Positions 27,115 through 39,503 of a stretch of 64,000 nucleotides of DNA are shown piece by piece. Position 1 is the stretch's first letter; each line of letters begins with the position of its first letter. Under the pieces are notes generated by a model. That model was not told where the DNA came from. It saw only the letters and a list, made by a program, of their open reading frames with translations, and did no database searches. Made by a program: the position numbers and the translations under genes. Source of the DNA: Companilactobacillus metriopterae (GTDB lineage Bacteria > Bacillota > Bacilli > Lactobacillales > Lactobacillaceae); the NCBI RefSeq assembly GCF_004117915.1, contig NZ_RSTD01000002.1, positions 1 through 64,000 of the forward strand, read 5' to 3'.

Positions 27115-28071
27115 TTATTTTTCCTTTAATTTGTATTCGTTAACTGCAGCAATCAATTCCTTGAAAATTTGGTCAATTTCATTTCGATCCTTAGCATTTG
27201 CTCCACTAGCAAGTGGGTGACCACCGCCATCATGTAGTTTAGCAATTTCATTTATCACGGGGCCTTGCGAACGGAAATGCATTCTAAAAGTTCCATCATC
27301 TTTCTCGACAGCTTCAACCCAACTAGTTACTTCTTTTAGTCTCCCTGGTGTTGAAACAGCTGAGTTAGCTTGTTCTTGATTTAGACCAATTTTTGACATC
27401 ATTTCTTTATCAATGATAACAAGTGCTGCTCCACTTGGATCGATTTTAATTACATTGAAAACCTCACTCTGAAGTTTGGCTTGGGCTATGGTAATCTCAT
27501 TCATTTTTTGATTAATAGAACTTGTATCTAGTCCCAAATCTAAGAATTTACCTGCAGTTTGTAAGGTATGTGAAGTAGTTGCTGGGTATAGGAATCTACC
27601 TGTATCCCCAACTATACCTGCGTATAGATAGTAAGCTATTTCTTTAGATAACTTCATTTCATCAGAACTTTCAATTAAATCAGAAATAATTTCAGAACTA
27701 GAGCTTGCCTCATCATCAACATATAGCATATCACCATATGAATCATCATTTGGGTGATGATCTATTTTAATTAAAAAATCACCGTTATTAAAACGATCGT
27801 CATCAACTCTTGGTTGGTTAGCTGTATCTGTAACAATAACTAAACTACCCTCAAAATCGCTGTCTTTGATATCTTGCATTTCTGATAACCAAATTAAGCC
27901 CTTGGAGTTCTGTCCACCAATCAAAACTTCCTTATCTGGATATGCTTGGCGAATAGCAGTTGCTAACCCTCCCTGTGATCCTAGTGCATCAGGATCCGGA
28001 TTCTGATGTCTCAAAATTATAATTTTTTGATATTTCTTGATTGTATTGTCTATTTCTTGAAATGTATTCAT
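27115..28071 (-). CDS. nrnA: DHH family phosphoesterase (nanoRNase/pAp phosphatase NrnA)
   Basis: This 318-residue DHH/DHHA1 protein degrades 2-5 nt RNAs and 3'-phosphoadenosine 5'-phosphate. The metal ligands are in RHQNPDPDALGS (21-32), VTDTANQPRVDD (about 80-91) and the DHH of KIDHHPND (about 103-110); DHHA1 ends with GGGHPLASGA (about 285-294). The ATG overlaps the dinB stop (TAATG). Order dinB-nrnA-cshB is a tight leftward operon. Confidence 0.92.
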   Translation of the reverse strand: MNTFQEIDNTIKKYQKIIILRHQNPDPDALGSQGGLATAIRQAYPDKEVLIGGQNSKGLIWLSEMQDIKDSDFEGSLVIVTDTANQPRVDDDRFNNGDFLIKIDHHPNDDSYGDMLYVDDEASSSSEIISDLIESSDEMKLSKEIAYYLYAGIVGDTGRFLYPATTSHTLQTAGKFLDLGLDTSSINQKMNEITIAQAKLQSEVFNVIKIDPSGAALVIIDKEMMSKIGLNQEQANSAVSTPGRLKEVTSWVEAVEKDDGTFRMHFRSQGPVINEIAKLHDGGGHPLASGANAKDRNEIDQIFKELIAAVNEYKLKEK

Positions 28072-29198
28072 TAGTTATCCTCTTTCGAAAACAAATTTAA
28101 TGACAACTCTTCAAATGATAAAGAATCAAGATTTGTCAAAGTTATCCCTAGCAAACGAATTTTTTTATCTACAATGTCTAATTTATCATATATATCTAGT
28201 GCAATTCTATAAATATCGTCTTGCTCGTAAATATAATCTTGAAATGTCATTCTTTTTGTTGTCGTTTCAAATTGATCGTCACGAACTTTTAAAACAATTG
28301 TTTTGCCATGAAGTCTTTTTTTAGACAAATCAGCGCTTACCATTTCAGATATTCTTTTCAGTTCTTTAAATATTTGTTCATCAGTTACCAAATTTTGTGT
28401 GAAAGTCCTCTCACGTCCTATGGATTTTCGTTCTCGTAAATTATTAACGGGTGCTTCATCAATGCCATTAATTCTCCGATACATGATATAGCCCATTTTA
28501 CCGAAAGTATTAAGGAATGTGTCTTGTGATAAATCCTGTAAATCAGCACCTGTATACACATCCATCGAATGCAATTTTTCCTGCATAACTTTTCCAATAC
28601 CATTAAACTTTTCAATGGGAATATTACTCATAAACTCTAGTGCATATTCTTTCAAAACGATTGTTCTACCAAAAGGTTTTCGGTATCCTGATGCAATTTT
28701 AGCTAAAAATTTATTGTAAGAAATTCCTACTGAAGATGTTAATCCAGTCTCTTTCAAAATTCTTTGCTGTATATAATTAGCTATTTTAATTGTGTTTGTT
28801 TCATCCAACTTATTTTCAGTAACATCTAGATATGCTTCATCTAGAGCGACAGATTCATAAACATCAGTAACGTCGGAAAATATATCGTGAATTTGCTGCG
28901 AAACTTCTTGATATAAAGTAAAGTTTGGATCTTTCAATACTAACTCACTAGAAGGTATTAAATCTAAAGCTTTTTGAGCTGGCATAGCAGAATGGACACC
29001 ATATTTTCTAGCGTTATAGTTAGCAGTTGTAACAACACCATGATGATTATGTTTCCTAGGATCAGGTGCAACAACAAGTGCCTTCTTTTTATATTGAGGA
29101 TTTTCTCTTTCTTCTACAGACGCGAAAAAAGCATCCATGTCAACATGGATGACTTTTCTCGATGAATCTATTTTCGTTGGTATTTTTAAAAATGTAAT
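28071..29198 (-). CDS. dinB: DNA polymerase IV (Y-family), unusual start
   Basis: This translesion polymerase carries the Y-family motifs: VDMDAFFASVEERENP, NYNARKYGVHSAMPA, SVALDEAYLDVT and YNKFLAKIASGYRKP. The only standard start codon is ATG at 29138, within VDMDAFF. Starting there would remove the first catalytic Asp (E. coli Asp8 equivalent) and the RKVIHV strand. The frame stays open upstream and encodes the expected PTKIDSSRKVIHVD, but offers only ATT/ATA/ATC. I place the start at ATT 29198, just after the zwf stop; ATA 29171 or 29183 are alternatives. The coding content is sure; the start is not. Confidence 0.82.
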   Translation of the reverse strand: MTFLKIPTKIDSSRKVIHVDMDAFFASVEERENPQYKKKALVVAPDPRKHNHHGVVTTANYNARKYGVHSAMPAQKALDLIPSSELVLKDPNFTLYQEVSQQIHDIFSDVTDVYESVALDEAYLDVTENKLDETNTIKIANYIQQRILKETGLTSSVGISYNKFLAKIASGYRKPFGRTIVLKEYALEFMSNIPIEKFNGIGKVMQEKLHSMDVYTGADLQDLSQDTFLNTFGKMGYIMYRRINGIDEAPVNNLRERKSIGRERTFTQNLVTDEQIFKELKRISEMVSADLSKKRLHGKTIVLKVRDDQFETTTKRMTFQDYIYEQDDIYRIALDIYDKLDIVDKKIRLLGITLTNLDSLSFEELSLNLFSKEDN

Positions 29199-29199
29199 A

Positions 29200-30639
29200 T
29201 TACCACACCCATTTATTATTATCTTGTGCCAATAGTAGATCAGACAACGCTGGTCCCCTGGTCATACTTAAATAGTTAGGGAAATCAGGTTCTTCACTAT
29301 CCCATTTTTGACGAATAACATCAATATATTTCCAAGTACTTTGTAATTCATTCCAGAAAGTGAAGTTAACTTTGTTTCCTGAAAGAATATCAATGATTAA
29401 ACTTTCGTATGCTTCACGAGCATTATCAAAGTAATCAGCTTGTTCTGGGAATTTGATCAAGTTTTGATCACCTTCTAAGTAATCTTTTCCATTAACTTGT
29501 ATATTTGATCCTTCACTAGGTTCAATGTATAAGGTTACTACTGTATTAGCGTCAATTCCAAATTCAGTTACTTTGTCATTGAAAACAATATCAATACGAG
29601 AAGACTTATCAACTAATCTCTTACCTGATCTAACGTAGAACGGTACGTTTTCCCAACGATCAATAGCAAATTCCATTTTACCAGCAGCATATGTATCAAT
29701 ATTTGAATTAGGATCAACATTGTCCTCTTGACGATATGCCTTCATTTGACCTTTTTCATCAGTATCATATTGTCCACGAATGAAATTATCATCAACCGTC
29801 TCGGGAGTTAATATTTTCAAACTAGCAAATAATTCATTCTTTAATTCATGAACTTCACTATCTTTTTTAATTTCAGGATGATCAACTGCAAGTGAACCAA
29901 TGATTTGCATTATATGATTTTGAACCATATCACGTAGAACACCAGATGTTTCGTAGTAGCCACCACGTTCTTCAACACCTAATGATTCAGCTAATGTAAC
30001 TTGGATATTTGACACATACTTATTGTTCAAAATTTTCTCAAAAGTAGTGTTTTTCTCACGAATATTAGCTATTTCTTGAACCATCTTTTTACCGAGATAG
30101 TGATCTATACGATAAATTTCTTCTTCAGTAAATGCTTGGGAAATATCGTTATTTAGTTCTTCAGCACTTGCGTAGTCACGACCAAATGGTTTTTCAATAA
30201 CAAGACGATTGAATCCTTCTGTCTTCAATCCTTCACTATTGATATGTTCAGCAACTGTTCCAAAGAATCTAGGTGCAATTGCCATGTAGTAAACTCGGTT
30301 ACTATTTGTTTCAAATTGATCATCTAAACTAGCTGCTAGCTCTTTTAGAGCTATATAATGTGCAGCATCATTAACATCATGTGACATATAGAAGAAGTGC
30401 TTAACAAATTCAGAAATATCATTTGAATTGATATTTTTAATTTCATTATTTAATGATTCTTCGATAGTTTCACGGAAATAATCGTCAGTCCAAGGTCTTC
30501 TAGCTGTTCCAATAACAGCAAAATGATCTTTTAAGTATCCTGATTTATAAAGTCTAAATAGTGCTGGGTAAAGCTTACGATGTGCCAAATCACCTGACGC
30601 ACCAAAGATAATAAAAACAGCTGATTTTTCTTCTGACAT
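29200..30639 (-). CDS. zwf: Glucose-6-phosphate 1-dehydrogenase
   Basis: This 479-residue enzyme makes 6-phosphogluconolactone and NADPH, the first oxidative pentose-phosphate step. The NADP-binding motif is FGASGDLAHRKLYPALF (12-28); EKPFGRD lies near 154-160, and the substrate site RIDHYLGKK near 177-185. AAAAGGAG precedes the ATG. It is transcribed leftward; dinB begins right after its stop, so dinB may be translated from the zwf message. Confidence 0.95.
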   Translation of the reverse strand: MSEEKSAVFIIFGASGDLAHRKLYPALFRLYKSGYLKDHFAVIGTARRPWTDDYFRETIEESLNNEIKNINSNDISEFVKHFFYMSHDVNDAAHYIALKELAASLDDQFETNSNRVYYMAIAPRFFGTVAEHINSEGLKTEGFNRLVIEKPFGRDYASAEELNNDISQAFTEEEIYRIDHYLGKKMVQEIANIREKNTTFEKILNNKYVSNIQVTLAESLGVEERGGYYETSGVLRDMVQNHIMQIIGSLAVDHPEIKKDSEVHELKNELFASLKILTPETVDDNFIRGQYDTDEKGQMKAYRQEDNVDPNSNIDTYAAGKMEFAIDRWENVPFYVRSGKRLVDKSSRIDIVFNDKVTEFGIDANTVVTLYIEPSEGSNIQVNGKDYLEGDQNLIKFPEQADYFDNAREAYESLIIDILSGNKVNFTFWNELQSTWKYIDVIRQKWDSEEPDFPNYLSMTRGPALSDLLLAQDNNKWVW

Positions 30640-30720
30640 TACTAAACTCCTTTTATTCTAATAAGAATATTTTACTGCATTATCGCACAATAAATACTAA
30701 ATTATAACTATTTAAACTAA

Positions 30721-30755
30721 AAAAGATCGAAACATATTTATGTTTCAATCTTTGT
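30721..30755 (-). terminator. Intrinsic terminator after yajC
   Basis: A 14-bp stem around AAAGATTGAAACAT with one G-U wobble, followed by TTTTTT leftward, follows the yajC stop. Confidence 0.8.
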
Positions 30756-30757
30756 TA

Positions 30758-31168
30758 CTATTTATTGTCTGAATCTTCTTTTTTATCTTCTGTAGCATCT
30801 TCTATTTCTTCTGAAGCTTTTGGTTTTGCATATCTGTCATCATTTGCTGATGATGAAGGAGTTGTATTAGCAGCTGCTATATGACGAATAGCATTCATAT
30901 CAAATGTTAGATATATTCCATCACAATCAAGAACAACTTCCTTTTTATCGTTATTTACTTTATCAATTACACCTTTAAGTCCACTAACAGTTACAACCCT
31001 ATCACCAGGTTTCATTTGAGAAATCATTTCTTGACGCTTTTGTTGATTCTTCTTTTGTGGTCTCATAATTAGGAAATACATACCGATAAGTAAAATAGCT
31101 AAAATTATTAGTGTTGTATATTGACTACTACCATTGTTTTTTTGTGCAAGTAATACTAAGTTAGACAA
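30758..31168 (-). CDS. yajC: Preprotein translocase subunit YajC
   Basis: This 136-residue Sec accessory protein has a single membrane helix (LIILAILLIGMYFLIM, about 20-37) and the conserved RPQKKNQQKRQEMISQMKPGDRVVTVSGLKGVI block. An acidic, K/E/D-rich tail follows. I chose TTG at 31168 because GAGGTG lies at the right spacing; a GTG three codons upstream is inside that site. It is the first of the leftward genes after tgt; a hairpin (31187-31208) without a T-run precedes it. Confidence 0.9.
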   Translation of the reverse strand: MSNLVLLAQKNNGSSQYTTLIILAILLIGMYFLIMRPQKKNQQKRQEMISQMKPGDRVVTVSGLKGVIDKVNNDKKEVVLDCDGIYLTFDMNAIRHIAAANTTPSSSANDDRYAKPKASEEIEDATEDKKEDSDNK

Positions 31169-31238
31169 TTTGTTCACCTCATATATTTGATACCTTATAG
31201 GATATCAAAGTATTTATTATTTGTAACTAAATAACTTC

Positions 31239-32390
<1,152 letters not shown>

Positions 32391-33425
32391 TTATTTAACA
32401 AACATTGCATCTCCAAAACTGAAGAAACGATATTTTTCATCGATTGCATGTTGATAAGCGTTTAAAATATTTTCACGACCTGTAAAGGCAGCAACTAGCA
32501 TAACAAGTGTTGACTTAGGTAAGTGGAAGTTGGTGATAAATTCATCGACAACTTTCCATTCATATCCTGGGTTTATAAATATATCAGTCCAACCACTATC
32601 AGCTTTAATTTCACCGTTATATTTTGTACCAATTGTTTCTAATGTGCGAATTGAAGTTGTTCCTGTAGCGATTATTTTACCACCGTTGGCTTTTACTTCA
32701 TTTAAAGTCTTTGCCGCATCTTCATCTAGTCTATAGAATTCTGAATGCATAACGTGCTTACTAATATCTGATTCACTAACCGGTCTAAAAGTTCCTAAAC
32801 CTACATGTAATGTTAAGTATACTAATTTAATTCCTTTTTCTTCTACTTTTTTTAATAAATCTTCAGTCCAGTGAAGTCCTGCAGTTGGTGCTGCAGCTGA
32901 ACCATTTTCTTTTGCATAAACTGTCTGATATCTATCAGGATCATCCAGTTTTTCTTTGATATATGGTGGTAAAGGCATTTCACCAAGTGATTCAATAATT
33001 TCTAAGAAAATACCTTCATAGTGAAATTCAATAATTTTTCCACCATGTTCCAACTCTTCTAAAACTTCAGCTACAAGTTTGCCATCACCAAAAGATACCT
33101 TAGTTCCAACAGGGGCTTTCTTAGCTGGTTTCATCAAAACTTCCCACTTGTCACCTTCGATATTATTCAAAAGCAAAACTTCTAAGTGAGCGTGTGTATC
33201 TTCTTTAACACCGTATAAACGTGCTGGTAAAACACGTGAATTATTCATTACTAGAGCATCTCCAGGATTCATATAATCCAAAATATCATAAAAATGCTTG
33301 TCTTCGTATTCACCAGTTTTGTGATCTAAAACTAACATTCTAGAATGATCACGATCTAATATAGGTGTTTGAGCTATTAATTCTTCAGGTAAATTATAAT
33401 CAAAATCTTCAGTTGTTAATGTCAT
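32391..33425 (-). CDS. queA: S-adenosylmethionine:tRNA ribosyltransferase-isomerase
   Basis: This 344-residue QueA protein transfers the ribosyl part of SAM to preQ1-tRNA. Typical blocks are [39 protein letters not shown] (about 168-177), [11 protein letters not shown] and TTSIRTLE (about 236-243), as in the family. It begins one base after the ruvB stop with AGAGGAG upstream. Confidence 0.96.
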   Translation of the reverse strand: MTLTTEDFDYNLPEELIAQTPILDRDHSRMLVLDHKTGEYEDKHFYDILDYMNPGDALVMNNSRVLPARLYGVKEDTHAHLEVLLLNNIEGDKWEVLMKPAKKAPVGTKVSFGDGKLVAEVLEELEHGGKIIEFHYEGIFLEIIESLGEMPLPPYIKEKLDDPDRYQTVYAKENGSAAAPTAGLHWTEDLLKKVEEKGIKLVYLTLHVGLGTFRPVSESDISKHVMHSEFYRLDEDAAKTLNEVKANGGKIIATGTTSIRTLETIGTKYNGEIKADSGWTDIFINPGYEWKVVDEFITNFHLPKSTLVMLVAAFTGRENILNAYQHAIDEKYRFFSFGDAMFVK

Positions 33426-33426
33426 A

Positions 33427-34440
33427 CTAATTCTCCTCTTTTGGATATGGAAATCCCATATGTTGATATCCTTTAGGCGTTACAACTCGTCCTCTTGCTG
33501 TGCGTTTCAAAAATCCTTGTTGCATTAGATAAGGTTCATAGACCGATTCAATCGTTTCCTGATCTTCTCCAATATTTGCAGCAATAACTTTTATTCCTAC
33601 GGGTCCACCGTTATAAATTTCTATCATCATTGATAAAATTCTACGATCAACTTGATCCAATCCAGCTTCATCGACTTGAAGTTGATCAAGTGCTGATTTA
33701 GCTATCTTGTAATCAATCATCGATTGATCTGCTACTTGAGCAAAATCGCGTACCCTTTTTAACAATCGATTGGCAATTCTTGGAGTTCCACGTGATCTTC
33801 GTGCAAGTTCATGTGCACCATCTTCATCAACTGCTATATCTAATACATTGGAAGATCTTTTAACAATACTTGCTAATTCGTTTTCAGAATAATATTCCAT
33901 GTGTTCAACGATTCCAAAACGGTCTCTTAGTGGTGCAGATAACTTACCAGCTGTAGTCGTTGCACCTATTAATGTATACGGTGCGAGCTCATGATGTAGT
34001 GATCTAGATTCGCTACCTTGGCCAACTATTATATCGATATAAAAATCTTCCATAGCTGAATAGAGAACTTCTTCCACATTCTTCGGCATGCGATGAATTT
34101 CATCGATAAATAGAATATCCCCAGGATTTAACTCATCCAAAACAGCAACCAAATCTCCAGATTTTTCAATTGATGGTCCAGTGGTTGTATGAATGTCTAC
34201 TCCCATTTCATTTGCAATAATCATTGCAAGTGTAGTCTTACCCAAACCAGGAGGACCATACAATAAAGTGTGATCAAGCGTTTGTTCTCTCTGCTTAGCA
34301 GCTTGGATAAATATATCTAACTCTTTTTTTACTTTGTCTTGACCTAGATACTGATCAAATGAACTTGGACGTAATGTAAACTCAGATCTTTGTTCATCGT
34401 CGTCAATTATGTTCTGATCAGTTACAAAATCATCATCCAT
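33427..34440 (-). CDS. ruvB: Holliday junction helicase subunit RuvB
   Basis: This 337-residue AAA+ motor drives branch migration with RuvA. Walker A is [12 protein letters not shown] (about 60-71), Walker B is LFIDEIHRM (about 110-118), sensor GATTTAGKL (about 158-166), and the C-terminal winged helix ends in [22 protein letters not shown] precedes the ATG. It follows ruvA in the same operon. Confidence 0.97.
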   Translation of the reverse strand: MDDDFVTDQNIIDDDEQRSEFTLRPSSFDQYLGQDKVKKELDIFIQAAKQREQTLDHTLLYGPPGLGKTTLAMIIANEMGVDIHTTTGPSIEKSGDLVAVLDELNPGDILFIDEIHRMPKNVEEVLYSAMEDFYIDIIVGQGSESRSLHHELAPYTLIGATTTAGKLSAPLRDRFGIVEHMEYYSENELASIVKRSSNVLDIAVDEDGAHELARRSRGTPRIANRLLKRVRDFAQVADQSMIDYKIAKSALDQLQVDEAGLDQVDRRILSMMIEIYNGGPVGIKVIAANIGEDQETIESVYEPYLMQQGFLKRTARGRVVTPKGYQHMGFPYPKEEN

Positions 34441-34454
34441 TTTGCTCTCCTTTG

Positions 34455-35045
34455 TTATTTAGTAAGTAATTTTAGACCTGCACGAAGATACTCATCCGCT
34501 GATTTTAAGTTCTCTGTTTTAAGTTGTTCTTTTACTTTTTTGACTTCTTTAGCTGAATAACCAAGTGATTCCAAAGCAGCTAACCCATCTCTTAATTTTT
34601 CAGATAAATCTTCTGTTTGAACAGGAATAAAGTCAATTGATAATTGTTTAGATACGCCAACTTTACCAGATAAATCCAAAATAATTTGTTGTGCTGTTTT
34701 CTTTCCAATCTTAGGGAACTTGGTCAAAAATTTAGCATCGTTGTTTTCAATTGCAGTAATCAATCCGTTAACATCTTGACTAGCTAAAATTGCCAAAGCA
34801 CTTTTGGGTCCTATTCCAGAAACACTTATAAGATCTAAAAATATTTTTTTCTCATTAAGATCATAAAACCCATAAAGAGCCTGCTCATTTTCTCTAACAA
34901 TCTGTTCAACAAAAACTTGTGCTACTTGATCTACTTCATAACGATACGGATTAGAAACATTTATCTTATAACCCACTCCATTAACATCAACAACTATATA
35001 TGAAGGATTAATTATAGAAATTTTACCAGTTAAATATTCAAACAT
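34455..35045 (-). CDS. ruvA: Holliday junction DNA-binding subunit RuvA
   Basis: This 196-residue protein has the N-terminal OB domain ([26 protein letters not shown]), two helix-hairpin-helix motifs ([29 protein letters not shown]) and a C-terminal RuvB-contact domain ([12 protein letters not shown]). It tetramerises on four-way junctions. The gene is between mutL and ruvB, with short gaps. Confidence 0.96.
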   Translation of the reverse strand: MFEYLTGKISIINPSYIVVDVNGVGYKINVSNPYRYEVDQVAQVFVEQIVRENEQALYGFYDLNEKKIFLDLISVSGIGPKSALAILASQDVNGLITAIENNDAKFLTKFPKIGKKTAQQIILDLSGKVGVSKQLSIDFIPVQTEDLSEKLRDGLAALESLGYSAKEVKKVKEQLKTENLKSADEYLRAGLKLLTK

Positions 35046-35047
35046 AT

Positions 35048-36922
35048 CTATTCACTTTCTCTTGTGTCATGAGAATCTTGAATTCTCTTGAACATTTTTT
35101 CTAAATCTTTATCACTAAATTCTACCAAAACGGGTCTACCATGTGGGCAATTATATGGATTTTTTGCTTTAGATAATTTTTCTAGTAAATATCTTGCTTG
35201 CTTTTCATCTAAATGTTGATTAGCTTTAATAGCTCTTTTACAACTCATCATAATTGCATTTTTTTCTAGATAATCTGCAAGAGTTATATTTTTGTCATTT
35301 AATACATAATCAATCATTTCTCTAATTGTCGATTCTTCTTGTCCCTTAACAAACCAAGTTGGATGAGAATTAACTACAAAACTATTTTGACCAAATTCTT
35401 CTAAATATAGTCCTAAGCTGTTCAACAAATCCATTCTTTCTTTAATCAGAATACTTTCTGTATTTTGATAGTCCAAAACTATTGGCACCAATAGAGGTTG
35501 TTGTGAATGATCAACTTTTGCAATCTCTTCACGATAAAATTCGTAATTAACACGTTCTTGTGCAGCATGTTGATCCACAAAGTAAATTGACTTCTCTGTA
35601 TCTGCTATTAGATATGTTCCATGTGCTTGACCAACATAACGTAAATCTGGAAAAGTTGAAATTTCAGATGTATTAACCTCATCTTCATTTTGAAGTCTTT
35701 CATCCCACTCTTTTAACTTATTCGGATTTTCAAAAATTAATTTTTCTGAAGCTCCATTATCAAATGAGTATTCACTAGACGGAGTTTCCATCGGAATATC
35801 TTTAATTTCTGGCTCAGAGATTTGTTCAATTGCAGAAATTTCATCAAAACTAATTTGTTCAGAATGCTGCTTAAATATTGGTTTATTCGTATTTAGATTT
35901 GTACGATTAAGGTTTGTTAGTGCATCAGGAATTAAATTTTCTTTTCCCAAGGCATTTTCAATACCAGCTCTGATCATTTCAGCAATGTGACCTTCATTGG
36001 TCAATCTTACTTCTTGCTTAGTTGGATGCACATTAATATCTACTAGTGATGGGTCTAAATCTATTTTTATAATTGCAATTGGAAATCTTCCAATCATTAG
36101 CTTAGATCCATAGCCTTTTATAATAGCGTTATTTAAAGCATAATTTTTAATATAACGACCATTCAAAATAATCGAAATGTATGAACGATTTGATCTAGTA
36201 ACTTCTGGTTTAGAAAAGTAACCGCTTATTTGATAATCGTCATCAGAATTTTCAAACTTTAATAAACTACTTGCAATTGTTCTTCCGTATATACCTGATA
36301 TAGTTTGTGGTAGGTTACTATTTCCTGAAGTCCAAATCAAATCTTTACCGTTATTTATCAATCTAATTGATAATTCAGGATGACCGATAGCAATTCTATC
36401 AACAATATCAACGATTTTATTTAATTCAGTCTGTAATGATTTAACATATTTCAATCGTGCAGGAGTATTAAAGAACAGATCCCTTACTTTAACAGTAGTT
36501 CCTTGTGGTCTAGCTGAAGTTTCTCTTGATAATAATTCATTACCTTCAAAATTTGCTTTAACAGCTGATAAACCATCATCACTGGTAATCATTTCAACTT
36601 TTGATACTGAAGCTATACTAGCTAGCGCTTCACCACGAAAACCAAGGGTAGAAATATTAAATAAGTCGTGATTATCACTTATTTTACTTGTAGAGTGAGG
36701 TTGAAAAGCATTTTCTACATCATCTGATGCAATACCAGTTCCATTGTCATTAATTTCAATTAACTTTAAACCAGCATCTTCGACCGTTATAATAATTTGA
36801 TCTGCTTGAGCATCAATCGAATTTTCTAATAATTCTTTAACTACAGAAGAAGGTCTTTCAATAACTTCTCCAGCCGCTATCTGATTACTCAATTCAACTG
36901 GTAACTGATGTATTTTGCCCAA
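35048..36922 (-). CDS. mutL: DNA mismatch repair protein MutL
   Basis: This 624-residue GHKL ATPase has VIERPSSVVKELLENSIDA (about 21-39), DNGTGI (about 59-64) and TLGFRGEALASI (about 91-102). The C-terminal endonuclease domain shows QHAAQERVNYE (the DQHAxxRxxYE metal motif, about 478-488) and CKRAIKANQ plus CPHGRP (about 599), consistent with a nicking MutL. A TTG at 36922 gives the usual GKIHQLP start with GAGGTG upstream; a GTG three codons earlier sits within that site. Confidence 0.95.
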   Translation of the reverse strand: MGKIHQLPVELSNQIAAGEVIERPSSVVKELLENSIDAQADQIIITVEDAGLKLIEINDNGTGIASDDVENAFQPHSTSKISDNHDLFNISTLGFRGEALASIASVSKVEMITSDDGLSAVKANFEGNELLSRETSARPQGTTVKVRDLFFNTPARLKYVKSLQTELNKIVDIVDRIAIGHPELSIRLINNGKDLIWTSGNSNLPQTISGIYGRTIASSLLKFENSDDDYQISGYFSKPEVTRSNRSYISIILNGRYIKNYALNNAIIKGYGSKLMIGRFPIAIIKIDLDPSLVDINVHPTKQEVRLTNEGHIAEMIRAGIENALGKENLIPDALTNLNRTNLNTNKPIFKQHSEQISFDEISAIEQISEPEIKDIPMETPSSEYSFDNGASEKLIFENPNKLKEWDERLQNEDEVNTSEISTFPDLRYVGQAHGTYLIADTEKSIYFVDQHAAQERVNYEFYREEIAKVDHSQQPLLVPIVLDYQNTESILIKERMDLLNSLGLYLEEFGQNSFVVNSHPTWFVKGQEESTIREMIDYVLNDKNITLADYLEKNAIMMSCKRAIKANQHLDEKQARYLLEKLSKAKNPYNCPHGRPVLVEFSDKDLEKMFKRIQDSHDTRESE

Positions 36923-36935
36923 ATGACTCACCTCT

Positions 36936-39491
36936 CTATCTTATAGATTTTTGCCACTTATAGAGCAAGTTCATAGCTTCCATAGGTGTCATATCCATCA
37001 AATCTTGATTTCTAATATCAGTTAAAACTTCATTTTCATCATCGTTAGGTTCAAATAATGATAACTGTGATTCTTCTATTTTTAATTCTGGAGTATCATC
37101 AGAGACTTCAACATGTTTTTCTTGGTTCTCTAAATTAATTAAAATACTGTCTGCTCTTTTCAAAACTTGAGTTGGTAATCCTGCAAGCTTTGCGACATGA
37201 ATACCATATGATTTATCAGCAGGACCAGGTAATACTTTATGTAGAAATACTAGAGTTCCATTCTCTTCTGAAGCATCAACATGAACATTCTTTACCCCTG
37301 GTAATTCTTCTGTTAACTCAGTTAATTCATGATAATGCGTAGAAAACATAGTTATAGCATGAACGTTTTTGACAATGTATTCGATAATAGATTGTGCAAG
37401 TGCCATACCATCATAAGTTGCTGTTCCACGTCCTATTTCATCAAAAATTATCAAACTATGTTCTGTTGCATTTTTAAGGGCGTCATTTGCTTCTCTCATC
37501 TCAACCATGAAAGTACTATCACCTGAAATAAGATCATCTGCAGCACCAATTCTAGTGAAGATACGATCAAATATAGGCATGTCAGCTTTTTCCGCAGGTA
37601 TGTAACAACCAATTTGTGCCATCACAACAGAAAGAGCTAGTTGACGCATGTATGTACTCTTACCAGACATATTGGGACCAGTAATAAGTGCAACATCTGT
37701 TTTTTCATCAAATTCAACATCATTAGGAATATAACTATTATTAGACAAAACTTTTTCGACTACTGGATGTCGTCCATCAACAATATTCAAAGTTCTTTTA
37801 TCGACGAAATTTGGCTTAGTGTAATGGTAGTTTTCACTAACTACAGCAAAGCTCTGTAGAACATCCAATCTAGAAATAATAGTTGCTAGTTCTTGAATAC
37901 GGCGTATTTCTTTTTTGATTGTTTGTCTAATTCCGTCAAATAATTCATATTCTAGAGCTTGAGATTTATCATCAGCTTCTAAAATAAGAGTTTCTTTTTC
38001 TTTAAGTTCAGGGGTAATGTAACGTTCTGCGTTGGTTAAAGTTTGCTTTCTTTGATAGCGATCTTCAGGAACCTTGCCTACGTTACCCTTAGAAACTTCA
38101 ATATAGTATCCAAATACTTTATTATACCCAACCTTTAGATTACTAATTCCAGTTACTTCTTGTTCCTTTTTTAATAACTGGGCAATCCAATTTTTTCCAT
38201 TTTTTGAAGCGTCAATATACTCATCTAGCTGATCATTGTAACCTGTTTTAATCAAACCTCCGGAAGTTACTGATATCGGAGGATCATCAACAATTGCATC
38301 ATCAATAATGCCGTATATATCATCACAGGCATCAATAGCAGTGACCTCTTTTGTTAGTGCTTCATCACCTATGTCTAATAGAATTTCTTTAATCTTAGGT
38401 ATTTGTTCCAAAGAAGATTTAAGTTGTATCAAATCTCGTCCATTAACTGTTCCATAAGCCACACGCCCAGCTAATCTCTCTAAATCATATACTTTAGTCA
38501 AATAATCTTGTAACGAAGATCTTTGGAAAAAATTATCTAAGAATAATTGCAATATATGTTGACGATCTAATAATTCATTTTTATCAACTAGTGGTCTGGA
38601 TATCCACTGTTTTAAAAGTCTGCCGCCCATAGCAGTTTGAGTCTCATCAAGTAACCAAAGAAGTGTACCTGATTTTTTGTTAGTACGGATATTTTTGAAT
38701 AATTCCAAATTACTTTGGACATTATAATCCATCTGTAAATAAGATGATGGCTTGTAAGATTGTGCAGGTTTCAAATGATCCAATGCACGTAATTGTGTCT
38801 CTTGAAAATAATTTATCAATATCTGAACAGTATTTATTTGTAGCTCTTCAGTCAAATTGTCAAAATTATAATCTAGATTTTCATCATTATCCTTAGCAGT
38901 TGAAATTAATATGCCACGCTTAATAATAGGTTCTTGGTATTTAAGCGCGAAAGTATTTGAAACAATAGTTTCTCTTGTATTTAAATTTTGTAACTCATTT
39001 ACTAATTCGTCATATGAATCAAATGATGTAACCTTAACCTCACCAGTAGATAGGTCAGCATATGCTAGTCCAAAACGCTGCTTTTGATTTGTAACAGCAG
39101 TTATGTAGTTATTCTCATTGGAATTATTAGCAGACTCATCCATAATAGTTCCCGGCGTTACAACTCTTGTAATGCCACGTTTAACCATTCCATCTGCCAT
39201 ACTAGGATCCTCTAGTTGATCACAGATAGCTACTTTATAACCTTTTTCAATAAGTGTATCGATATATCCTTGTACAGCATGATGAGGTACACCACACATT
39301 GGAATATTGTTATCAGAGTTCTTATTTCTAGATGTTAATGTTAGTTCCAATATTTGAGATGCCTTAACAGCATCTTCGTAAAACATTTCATAGAAATCAC
39401 CTACACGATACATCAAAAAAGCGTCGGGATAATCTTTTTTCATCTCGACGTATTGTTGCATCATAGGTGTTTCTTTATTTTTTTGTGGCAT
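36936..39491 (-). CDS. mutS: DNA mismatch repair protein MutS
   Basis: This 851-residue mismatch sensor has the N-terminal DNA clamp motif [17 protein letters not shown] (about 20-36, with the stacking Phe-x-Glu), central lever and clamp domains, Walker [14 protein letters not shown] (about 606-618), [14 protein letters not shown] (about 684-697) and FSTHYHEL. It binds mispairs and recruits MutL. GGAGG precedes the ATG. It starts the mutS-mutL-ruvA-ruvB run. Confidence 0.96.
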   Translation of the reverse strand: MPQKNKETPMMQQYVEMKKDYPDAFLMYRVGDFYEMFYEDAVKASQILELTLTSRNKNSDNNIPMCGVPHHAVQGYIDTLIEKGYKVAICDQLEDPSMADGMVKRGITRVVTPGTIMDESANNSNENNYITAVTNQKQRFGLAYADLSTGEVKVTSFDSYDELVNELQNLNTRETIVSNTFALKYQEPIIKRGILISTAKDNDENLDYNFDNLTEELQINTVQILINYFQETQLRALDHLKPAQSYKPSSYLQMDYNVQSNLELFKNIRTNKKSGTLLWLLDETQTAMGGRLLKQWISRPLVDKNELLDRQHILQLFLDNFFQRSSLQDYLTKVYDLERLAGRVAYGTVNGRDLIQLKSSLEQIPKIKEILLDIGDEALTKEVTAIDACDDIYGIIDDAIVDDPPISVTSGGLIKTGYNDQLDEYIDASKNGKNWIAQLLKKEQEVTGISNLKVGYNKVFGYYIEVSKGNVGKVPEDRYQRKQTLTNAERYITPELKEKETLILEADDKSQALEYELFDGIRQTIKKEIRRIQELATIISRLDVLQSFAVVSENYHYTKPNFVDKRTLNIVDGRHPVVEKVLSNNSYIPNDVEFDEKTDVALITGPNMSGKSTYMRQLALSVVMAQIGCYIPAEKADMPIFDRIFTRIGAADDLISGDSTFMVEMREANDALKNATEHSLIIFDEIGRGTATYDGMALAQSIIEYIVKNVHAITMFSTHYHELTELTEELPGVKNVHVDASEENGTLVFLHKVLPGPADKSYGIHVAKLAGLPTQVLKRADSILINLENQEKHVEVSDDTPELKIEESQLSLFEPNDDENEVLTDIRNQDLMDMTPMEAMNLLYKWQKSIR

Positions 39492-39503
39492 ATCTTTCCT
39501 CCA

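Noticed and set aside
31187-31208. Hairpin TTTGATA/TATCAAA upstream of yajC
   Set aside because: It has no T-run and no known leader pattern; I cannot claim a function.
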